Assembly (NCBI GenBank): GCA_003650865.1
Contig: QMSN01000015.1
Location: 1-11,578, forward strand
Length of the DNA stretch: 11,578 nucleotides
Source of the DNA: Thermoprotei archaeon
GTDB lineage: Archaea > Thermoproteota > Methanomethylicia > Nezhaarchaeales > WYZ-LMO8
Direction of reading: 5' to 3'
The notes under the pieces are model-generated. The model had not been told where the DNA came from. It saw nothing but the letters and a program-made list of their open reading frames with translations, and ran no database searches. The stretch's first letter is position 1. Each line of letters starts with the position of its first letter. Both the position numbers and the translations under genes were made by a program. Positions 6,301-11,578 of the stretch are shown piece by piece.

Positions 6301-6731
6301 GCATCATTGTTGTAGATGCCTCAGTAGTAGTGAAGTGGTATGTCATAGAGGATTTCAGAGACCAAGCCCTAGCCCTACGAGACGACTACATAAACGGCCT
6401 GTTCAAGCTAGCCTCCCCGACATTAATGCCCTTTGAGGTGATAAACGCAGTTAGGTACAGCAGAAAAGACATTTCACCTGCAACACTAAAAGCCATAATG
6501 GAGAGCTTAGTAAAATACGGATTTGAACTATACGAGCTGAAAGGCGAATATGCAGATCTAACCATAGACACAGCATTGGAGAACAACATAACAATATATG
6601 ATGCAAGCTACGTAGCATTAGCTGAATACCTAAACACAACACTATACACAGCAGATGAAAAGCTAATAGAAAGCCTAAACAAAAAACACAGAAAAGCGGT
6701 CAAACACATAAAAGACTACAAGCAGAAATAA
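6297..6731 (+). CDS. vapC: VapC-type toxin, PIN-domain ribonuclease
   Basis: This 144-residue protein is a full PIN domain. The four acidic residues that hold the catalytic metal are present: D7 in VVDAS, E47 in PFEVINAVRYS, D102 in TIYDASYVALAE and D120 in LYTADEKL. VapC toxins cut tRNA or rRNA and slow translation; the target of this one is unknown. The GTG start at 6297 overlaps the vapB stop. The 3' two thirds of the gene use AT-rich codons (AAA, ATA, ACA, GAA) far more than the neighbouring genes, which prefer AAG, AGG and GAG. That suggests the module was acquired by transfer. Nothing indicates inactivation. It is a different lineage from the remnant at 5487-5744, whose preserved half differs clearly in sequence. 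Confidence 0.9.
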   Translation: MSIIVVDASVVVKWYVIEDFRDQALALRDDYINGLFKLASPTLMPFEVINAVRYSRKDISPATLKAIMESLVKYGFELYELKGEYADLTIDTALENNITIYDASYVALAEYLNTTLYTADEKLIESLNKKHRKAVKHIKDYKQK

Positions 6732-6889
6732 CAAATTTAATTAACAATAACGCTATTAGAACCAATCCAATTCAAGTAGTTATGAAAAGCTATTGCAAAA
6801 GTGGCATGCATACAAAAATTATTGTTGCCCATTGTAAACGTGATATTAACTCGCCTTTATTAGAGTTTTTTGATTGAGCTCACCATAAA
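6732..6889. other. AT-rich spacer after vapC
   Basis: About one third G+C, with no convincing coding frame. A T6 run (6866-6871) could end plus-strand transcription from vapBC. CTTTATTA at 6855-6862 could be a TATA box for the GC-rich segment that follows. CTTTAT (6855-6860) can also pair with ATAAAG (6885-6890). Confidence 0.4.
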
Positions 6890-6996
6890 GTTCATGAGGC
6901 ACTTGTCTGAGGGGAGGTCCTCTCAAACACGTCCCTTCCCCCACCATGTTTGAGCCCCACCCTCTGAAACACCTACTGCCCAGAGAGGGGTTAACC
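6890..6996. ncRNA. GC-rich, hairpin-rich island; candidate non-coding RNA
   Basis: This stretch is about 60% G+C by hand count, between flanks of roughly 25-35%. GC-rich islands in AT-rich spacers of hyperthermophiles are a known sign of structured RNA. The strongest hairpin is an 8-bp perfect stem, CTCAAACA (6922-6929) with TGTTTGAG (6947-6954), around a pyrimidine-rich loop. A second stem pairs CTCTG (6962-6966) with CAGAG (6981-6985). GGTTAACC (6989-6996) is a perfect palindrome. No tRNA fold or known family is recognised, and the strand is not fixed. A remnant of a mobile element is the main alternative. Confidence 0.35.
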
Positions 6997-7273
6997 ATAA
7001 ATCAAGGATGTAAACGCAGCAAAACTACCATATTGGTAGTACTCACAATTAATAGTTATATGATTGATTTAACAAAACGCTTTATGCATTAACATAAAAA
7101 GTGTGTATATTGTGTATTCGCTTCAATATAAATAATACGTGTTTTAAACCTATGTTGCATACCAAGTTATTATAACAACGTAATATGATGATGACCACAC
7201 CTATATTTTATGCATATATTGCTCCACATGTTCGTAGCCTGTGTCAGCCTACATTTATCCTAAACATGCCTCA
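6997..7273. other. AT-rich spacer with one perfect short hairpin
   Basis: No supported gene. ACTACCA (7024-7030) and TGGTAGT (7034-7040) form a perfect 7-bp stem with a 3-base loop. The rest is about one quarter to one third G+C with many short stops in all frames. An ATGATGA at 7185-7191 resembles a C box but has no matching D box at guide-RNA distance. Confidence 0.4.
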
Positions 7274-7540
7274 TTAATGTTTGCAATTACTAAGCTCAAT
7301 TATAAATTCTGGTTTTAATAGTTTATTGATAGTTGATTTACGTATTGCGTCTTCGTTTAGGTCTACTATGGTTATATCAAGGTTGCCTATCATATCGGCT
7401 TCTGCCCTCACTGTTACATAGTTCACTAATATATCCACCACTAAAAGGCTTTCTTCAAGAGATGTTAAGCTAAAATTTCTTTTTAACATTTCTCTAATGC
7501 TCTGTGTGTAAGCCGCTGGCTTCATGAAGCAATGCTTCAA
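7274..7540 (-). CDS. Small orphan ORF, doubtful hypothetical protein
   Basis: The frame gives 88 residues from a TTG at 7540, or 83 from an ATG at 7525. It matches no family I recognise. It reads as helix (IREMLKRNF), helix (LEESLLVVDILVNYV), then strand-like segments (LDITIVDLNED, EFIIELSN), which is a reasonable globular pattern with no membrane segment. Codon use is AT-rich, unlike the flanking housekeeping genes but like vapC. There is no Shine-Dalgarno sequence. A CTTAAAC near 7572 (minus strand) could be a weak TATA box giving a very short leader. It sits at the edge of the accessory region, divergent from the folate-enzyme gene. It may be a real acquired gene, a fragment, or chance. 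Confidence 0.4.
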   Translation of the reverse strand: MKHCFMKPAAYTQSIREMLKRNFSLTSLEESLLVVDILVNYVTVRAEADMIGNLDITIVDLNEDAIRKSTINKLLKPEFIIELSNCKH

Positions 7541-7651
7541 GCTGCACTAGGAGGGTTGGCGCCAACGCCGTTTAAGGTGGGCAAGGCCACCCCTAAAGCT
7601 TATTGTGAGAGCCAGCTGTATATGGGGTTCGAGCTGTTGTGGTGAGAGCTG

Positions 7652-8320
7652 TTGGGGGGCGTTGAGGAGGCTAGGAGTGTTAAGGATGAGGTGAGGATGA
7701 GGGTTTGGAGGGCATTAATGGAGAGGGGAGCTGCTCTCCCACCGCTCCCAGTTTATGGGAGGATTCCGAACTTTAAGGGGGCTGATGAGGCTGCTCGAAG
7801 GCTTAGGGGAGTTGAGATGTATGTTGAGGCAGATGTCCTGCTCTGCAATCCAGACTCTCCTCAGAGACCTGTTCGAGAGATGGCTTTGAGGGACGGCAAG
7901 GTTGTCATAGTCGCTACTCCAAGGCTCTCCAAGGGCTTCATGGCCGTCTACAAGCCCAGAGATCCCGTGTACGCTTCAACTATCAGGGGCTTCATGAGCG
8001 TAGGCAGACCTGTTAAGCCAGGCGACTACGAAATCGACGTCTTCGTGGCTGGCTCAGTAGCTGTTAGCTTAGAGGGCTACAGGCTTGGTAAGGGGACTGG
8101 GTACTCAGATGTTGAGTACAAGCTTTGGAGAGAAGCTGGCTCAATAAGCGACAGGACTTTGAGGGTCACAACTGTCCACGATATTCAGGTGGTCGAACAT
8201 GTGCCTAGAGATGAGTGGGATGTACCCGTGGACCTCATATTAACCCCCACGAGAACCATATGGACAAGCCAGGCTAGGAGGCTGGGCTACAAGCCCACCT
8301 CTAAGCGCTCAGCTTATTAG
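7652..8320 (+). CDS. 5-formyltetrahydrofolate cyclo-ligase family protein
   Basis: This 222-residue protein belongs to the MTHFS-like fold, which in the classical enzyme uses ATP to turn 5-formyltetrahydrofolate into 5,10-methenyltetrahydrofolate. Visible signs are an N-terminal helix (VKDEVRMRVWRALM), RIPNFKGADEAA near residues 37-48, and the phosphate-binding loop GKGTGYSD at 146-153 followed by VEYKLW. A conserved HDIQVVE segment near residues 180-188 follows. The protein is longer at its C-terminus than typical bacterial FolD-partner ligases, as in archaeal homologues, where the true substrate (a folate or another pterin) is not certain. The TTG start is supported by GGTGA (7641-7645) 6 bases upstream and by an in-frame TGA at 7643-7645. 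A TATA-like CTGTATATG lies near 7616-7624. The next gene begins 47 bp downstream on the same strand. Confidence 0.8.
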   Translation: MGGVEEARSVKDEVRMRVWRALMERGAALPPLPVYGRIPNFKGADEAARRLRGVEMYVEADVLLCNPDSPQRPVREMALRDGKVVIVATPRLSKGFMAVYKPRDPVYASTIRGFMSVGRPVKPGDYEIDVFVAGSVAVSLEGYRLGKGTGYSDVEYKLWREAGSISDRTLRVTTVHDIQVVEHVPRDEWDVPVDLILTPTRTIWTSQARRLGYKPTSKRSAY

Positions 8321-8367
8321 TTTGAATGTTTGTTGAGATTTAGCTTAAGCTATTGGAGGAGGACTTG

Positions 8368-9168
8368 ATGCGCAGAGATATGTTGGTCGACGAGGTCATG
8401 AGGAGGGGCATGGCCACGGTGGACACGGATAGGCCCATAACGCACGCCTTGAGGCTCATGAGGAAGAACGACGTCGACGGCGTGGTGGTCATAGAGGACG
8501 GCAAGCTGGTGGGAGTAGCAACCTACTGGGACTTCATGGTTAGGCTTGGGAACTTGAGGGTTAGGAGCGCGGATCCATCAAGTATATACGTTTCAAGCGT
8601 CATGAACCCGCCTCGAGCAACCTTGACCCCAGAGACCCCCATAGTGGAGGCAGCACGCCTAGTCGTGGAGGAGGGAGCTTACTTAATGCCAGTCCTGGAG
8701 GAGGGCTCCGTAGTGGGGGCTTTAGAGGCCAAGGACTTGGCCAAGGCCTTGCTCGACGAGGAGGTACCGGCACTCAACGTGTCTATGAGGAGCCCACCCA
8801 CCGTGAATCTATCGGATAGGGTTATACACGCCAGGAAGGTCATGATGGACTCGGGTCTTAGGAGCTTAGCTACGCTCAATGAGGGGGCTGTTGTCGGCGT
8901 TGTGAACGACGACCAGATAGTTGAGGCCTACCTAAACCTCATCATGACGCTGCCCATGGAGAGGCAGAAGGCTCAGATAAGGCACCTCCTCATAGCTGAC
9001 GTAGGGCCTAGACACGTGAAAGCTCATGCAGAGTCCTCTTTGGGCGGTGTGGCTGAGGTCATGGTTAAAAACCCTGTTAAGGGGGTTCCAGTGGTTGATG
9101 AGGATAGGGTTCTGGTGGGCTTCGTGTCAGTGCTCGATGTAGCACGCTTCGTAATGGCTCAAGCCTAG
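8368..9168 (+). CDS. Protein with four CBS domains (two Bateman modules)
   Basis: This 266-residue protein consists almost wholly of four CBS repeats, at about residues 6-60, 75-125, 133-187 and 206-263. Each shows the usual pattern of a V/MxxxVxTV-like start, a helix, then a GVVxxED-like or VVG turn. Two CBS pairs form discs that bind adenine nucleotides such as AMP, ATP or S-adenosylmethionine and act as an energy sensor. No enzyme domain, zinc ribbon or DNA-binding domain is attached, so it must act on a partner that is not evident here. The ATG at 8368 has GGAGGAGG (8355-8362) 5 bases upstream; the TTG at 8353 would place that site inside the gene and is rejected. Its stop shares the palindrome CTAG (9165-9168) with the stop of the convergent L35Ae gene. 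Confidence 0.9.
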   Translation: MRRDMLVDEVMRRGMATVDTDRPITHALRLMRKNDVDGVVVIEDGKLVGVATYWDFMVRLGNLRVRSADPSSIYVSSVMNPPRATLTPETPIVEAARLVVEEGAYLMPVLEEGSVVGALEAKDLAKALLDEEVPALNVSMRSPPTVNLSDRVIHARKVMMDSGLRSLATLNEGAVVGVVNDDQIVEAYLNLIMTLPMERQKAQIRHLLIADVGPRHVKAHAESSLGGVAEVMVKNPVKGVPVVDEDRVLVGFVSVLDVARFVMAQA

Positions 9169-9422
9169 TCGAGAACCTTAACGTCTAGGCCTATCACGTG
9201 CCCGGGGAGGTCCTTCCTGAACCTAACTACAGCCACTCCGCTCTTCCCATGGGGCTTAAGAACCTTGCCCACGTACTTGTTGCCGTGTGAATCCTCGACG
9301 ACCACCTCCTTCCCCACAAGCTTAGCTACATCTGACTCGCGCTCACCCAGCTTTACGAGGAGCTCCTTGGGATACCTCCTATTCAGCCCAAGCCTGAAGC
9401 TCAGGACCTTCCCCACAACCAT
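9165..9422 (-). CDS. rpl35ae: 50S ribosomal protein L35Ae
   Basis: This 85-residue protein is the archaeal/eukaryotic large-subunit ribosomal protein L35Ae (eL33). The family pattern is clear: VVGKVLSFRLG at the N-terminus, KLVGKEVVVED in the middle, and the signature GKVLKPHGKSGVAVVRFRKDLPG near residues 52-74, followed by HVIGLDV. The small, basic beta-barrel shape fits binding to 23S rRNA. The ATG at 9422 has AGGTG (9431-9435, minus strand) 8 bases upstream; the GTG at 9428 would be too close to it. TTTTAAAGC on the minus strand near 9458-9465 is a plausible TATA box. It is transcribed alone, between the convergent CBS gene and the divergent topoisomerase gene. L35Ae is present in only some archaeal lineages, so it has some taxonomic value. 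Confidence 0.9.
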   Translation of the reverse strand: MVVGKVLSFRLGLNRRYPKELLVKLGERESDVAKLVGKEVVVEDSHGNKYVGKVLKPHGKSGVAVVRFRKDLPGHVIGLDVKVLD

Positions 9423-9449
9423 GGCCACTGCACCTCAAAGAGAGTTATT

Positions 9450-9466
9450 GGAGGTGCTTTAAAACT
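9450..9466. promoter_or_regulatory. Shared spacer of L35Ae and topoisomerase genes
   Basis: GGAGGTG (9450-9456) is 10 bases from the ATG at 9467 and would serve as its ribosome-binding site. TTTAAA (9458-9463) is symmetric. On the minus strand it fits as the L35Ae TATA box. On the plus strand it would give a transcript starting near 9487, inside the annotated topoisomerase start. The two readings disagree about the topoisomerase start. Confidence 0.45.
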
Positions 9467-11422
9467 ATGCGTTCGCCGTGGGCGACGTCTAAGACTCGCT
9501 ACACCGAGATCCCTAACGTGGACGTCTTGGTGGTGTGTGAGAAGAACTCAGTGGCTCAAGCAGTTGCTTCAGCTCTTAGCGGAGGGGGCTACAGGGAGTT
9601 CTTGATGGAGGGAGTTAGGTGCTTCTCCTTCACTAGGGAGGGTAGGAGGTGGGTGGTTGTTGGGCTTAGAGGGCACATCATGGACTTCGACTTCGAGAGC
9701 AAGTTCAACAAGTGGGATAGCGTAGACCCTGAAGTCCTCTTCCACCTCAAGCCAATTAGGGTTGTTAGGAGTGAAGGCTGGAGGTACGTAGAGGCCCTTA
9801 AAGCCTTGGGTAGGAGGGCTGAGGAGGTCATACTGGCGTTGGATGCGGATCCTGAGGGTGAGAGCATAGCCTTCGAGGTTATGGATGTGGTCAAGCTCGT
9901 TAATCCACACGCAGAGTTCAAGAGGGCTTGGTTCTCAAGCGTCGATGAGGAGGAGCTCCTAAGGGCCTTTAGCGAGCTGAAGAAGCCGAATAAGCTGTTA
10001 GCCGACAAGTGCTTCGCGAGGTCCATCATAGACCTGACCATAGGGGCCTCCTTCACTAGGCTGCTCACACTCCACGTCAGGGAAGCTAAGCCATACTCCC
10101 TGCCCAGGGGCTACTTCATAAGCTACGGGCCTTGTCAAAGCCCCACCCTATACTTAGTGGTTGAGAGGGCTCTGAAGAGGGAGTCCTTTCAAAGCCAGAG
10201 GTTCTACAGAGTCGTGGCTAAACTCAAGGTTGGAGATAGGATCTTCGAGGCTGAGCACGTCAAGGGCAGGTTTAACTCCAAGGAGGAGGCTGAAGGCGTT
10301 AAGAGTAGAGCTCAGCTCTCCAAGAAGGCTGTGGTCGAAGCTGTCAAGTCAACTAGGACCGTGAGGGCTCCTCCCAAGCCCCTTGACACAGTTGAGCTTG
10401 AGAGCTTAGCAAGCAGGCTCCTAAACATGAGGGCTAAGAAAGCCCTCGACGTGGCTGAAGAGCTCTACAGGAGGGGCTTCATAAGCTACCCTAGGACTGA
10501 GACCCAGATATACCCTCCATCGATACAGGAGAGGCTGAAGTCCTTCATAGGCCATCCGCTGTTCGGCAGCTACGCCAGCATGCTGCTGTCTCGTGGAGCT
10601 AAGCCCACGGCTGGCTCTAAGGACGACAAGGCCCACCCACCCATACACCCAGTTAAGGCGGCCGCTAGGAGTGAAGTGGAGAGGGTTCTTGGTAGAGATG
10701 GGTGGAGGCTCTATGAGCTTGTGGTTAGACACTTCTTAGCCACTTTCAGCGAGCCAGCTAGGCTTGAGGGTAAGAGGTACACGTTTAACATTGGAGGGGA
10801 GAAGTTTACGTTCACAACGCTTGAGGTAGTTGACGAGGGCTTCTTGGAGATATACGGCTACGAGTACCCGAGGGTCGTCCCACACCTCCCAGTTGAGAGT
10901 GGCTGTGAGGTCGAGGTTCTAGGGGTCGAGGTTAGAGAGGGACAGACCGAGCCTCCGCCATACATCTCTGAGAGCGAGCTCCTCAAGTTGATGGAGAAGT
11001 GGGGTATAGGCACTGATGCAACCATGCAGGACCACATACAGACCAACGTCGAGAGGGGGTACATGTACATAGAGTCTAAGAGGTGCATACCCACAGAGCT
11101 GGGCAAGAAGCTCATAGCTCAGCTGAGCCTCTACGTCCCAGACTTAGTCAAGCCTGAGGTTAGGGGGGACATGGAGAGGCATCTAGCCAAGATAGCTGCT
11201 GGAGAGGAGGATATGGAGAGCGTTGTGGAGAAGGCTAAGGAGCACTTCCTGTCTCAGTACGTCAAGCTTAAGGAGCACATACACGAGGTAGCTCAAAGCA
11301 TAGCTGAAGTGGCTAGGAAGAGCATAGCTGAAGTCGAGGAGAAGAAGGTTAAGAGGAGGGCTAGAAGGGGTAAGCGAAAAACCAGTTCACGTAGAGCCAG
11401 CCGAGGTTTGAGAGGCATGTGA
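9467..11422 (+). CDS. topA: Type IA DNA topoisomerase (topoisomerase I/III)
   Basis: The enzyme breaks and rejoins one DNA strand to relax negative supercoils or separate linked DNA. In the 651-residue reading the TOPRIM domain begins VLVVCEKNSVA with catalytic E25, and carries DADPEGE at 126-132. The catalytic tyrosine is Y341 in ISYPRTET (with R343). A conserved GIGTDATMQDHI follows near 513-524. There are no C-terminal CxxC zinc fingers; the protein ends in a strongly basic, serine-containing tail (about 620-651) that probably binds DNA. There is no helicase part, so it is not reverse gyrase. The first 17 residues precede the TOPRIM strand and look unlike the family; a GTG at 9518 would give VDVLVVCEK, a more usual start. 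The ATG at 9467 has GGAGGTG upstream but at a long spacing. Confidence 0.92.
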   Translation: MRSPWATSKTRYTEIPNVDVLVVCEKNSVAQAVASALSGGGYREFLMEGVRCFSFTREGRRWVVVGLRGHIMDFDFESKFNKWDSVDPEVLFHLKPIRVVRSEGWRYVEALKALGRRAEEVILALDADPEGESIAFEVMDVVKLVNPHAEFKRAWFSSVDEEELLRAFSELKKPNKLLADKCFARSIIDLTIGASFTRLLTLHVREAKPYSLPRGYFISYGPCQSPTLYLVVERALKRESFQSQRFYRVVAKLKVGDRIFEAEHVKGRFNSKEEAEGVKSRAQLSKKAVVEAVKSTRTVRAPPKPLDTVELESLASRLLNMRAKKALDVAEELYRRGFISYPRTETQIYPPSIQERLKSFIGHPLFGSYASMLLSRGAKPTAGSKDDKAHPPIHPVKAAARSEVERVLGRDGWRLYELVVRHFLATFSEPARLEGKRYTFNIGGEKFTFTTLEVVDEGFLEIYGYEYPRVVPHLPVESGCEVEVLGVEVREGQTEPPPYISESELLKLMEKWGIGTDATMQDHIQTNVERGYMYIESKRCIPTELGKKLIAQLSLYVPDLVKPEVRGDMERHLAKIAAGEEDMESVVEKAKEHFLSQYVKLKEHIHEVAQSIAEVARKSIAEVEEKKVKRRARRGKRKTSSRRASRGLRGM

Positions 11423-11578
11423 CAACCATAACTGGAAAGCTCACCTTAAACCACCGAAAATATCTCACTTTTAGACTTGCGACTTCGAAGGCGAGGGTTG
11501 AGGGCTTCTATGGAGCTTGCCTTCCTCAGCTCTTGAAGGCTAGCGATATAAGTCCCTTTAAGTCGAGCTTTGAGGGGA
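11423..11578. other. Unassigned end of window, open frames on both strands
   Basis: A plus-strand frame starts at a GTG that overlaps the topA stop (GTGA, from 11419) and is open to the window end (53 codons). A minus-strand frame enters from the right edge and ends at a TAA (11446-11448) after 43 codons; its codon use (AGG, AAG, CTC, ATA) resembles local genes, and it would be the C-terminus of a gene convergent with topA. Neither encodes a motif I recognise. A plus-strand GATATAAG near 11544-11551 could be a TATA box for a gene just outside the window. Confidence 0.35.

Noticed and set aside
6946..7092. A 48-codon plus-strand ORF starting in the GC-rich island
   Set aside because: It has no Shine-Dalgarno sequence, no recognisable composition, and its start lies inside the 8-bp hairpin stem.
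7185..7191. ATGATGA as a C box of a C/D guide RNA
   Set aside because: No CTGA D box or internal C'/D' boxes occur within about 60 bases on that strand.
5745..7273. CRISPR array or Cas-related locus
   Set aside because: No regularly spaced repeat of 24-37 bases is present and there are no cas genes; the repeated motif occurs only two or three times at irregular spacing.
5487..7550. Insertion sequence with a transposase gene
   Set aside because: No transposase frame and no convincing terminal inverted repeats are visible; only a repeat motif and a composition shift hint at mobility.
7620..7640. GGTTCGAG resembling a tRNA T-arm
   Set aside because: The bases after it do not complete the B-box consensus, and no acceptor, D or anticodon stems fold around it.

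Overview
The window looks like chromosome from a hyperthermophilic archaeon, most likely of the Thermoproteota/TACK group. The evidence is a mannosyl-3-phosphoglycerate synthase/phosphatase pair, a desulforedoxin-type superoxide reductase, an archaeal CX5C peroxiredoxin, an archaeal Lrp-type regulator, ribosomal protein L35Ae, an archaeal type IA topoisomerase, vapBC, TATA-box promoters with at least one leaderless start, and frequent GTG/TTG starts. Genus cannot be set from the sequence alone.

Layout: 1-987 holds two minus-strand membrane-protein genes, a small two-segment protein cut by the window edge and a DUF996-like protein. 1236-1736 is an unrecognised, mostly helical plus-strand gene. 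It converges on the minus-strand operon mpgS-mpgP (3764-1741), which makes the compatible solute mannosylglycerate from GDP-mannose and 3-phosphoglycerate. 3975-5486 is an apparent oxidative-stress unit: an Lrp/AsnC regulator is divergent from a peroxiredoxin-superoxide reductase operon, with overlapping promoters in about 70 bp. Superoxide reductase makes the hydrogen peroxide that the peroxiredoxin can remove.

5487-7550 is an accessory-looking region. It holds the C-terminal half of a PIN-domain toxin, a complete vapBC module with a palindromic candidate operator, AT-rich spacers containing hairpin-rich segments, a repeated sequence motif on both sides of vapBC, and a small orphan ORF. The two structured, more GC-rich segments (about 5890-6003 and 6890-6996) are the best candidates here for undescribed RNA or element-derived sequence. 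Nothing in the window proves a new system.

7652-11422 returns to housekeeping genes: a 5-formyltetrahydrofolate cyclo-ligase family protein, a four-CBS-domain protein, L35Ae on the minus strand, and a zinc-finger-less type IA topoisomerase with a basic tail. The last 156 bases hold open frames on both strands that cannot be assigned.

All product names rest on motifs and remembered family features. No database search was run.
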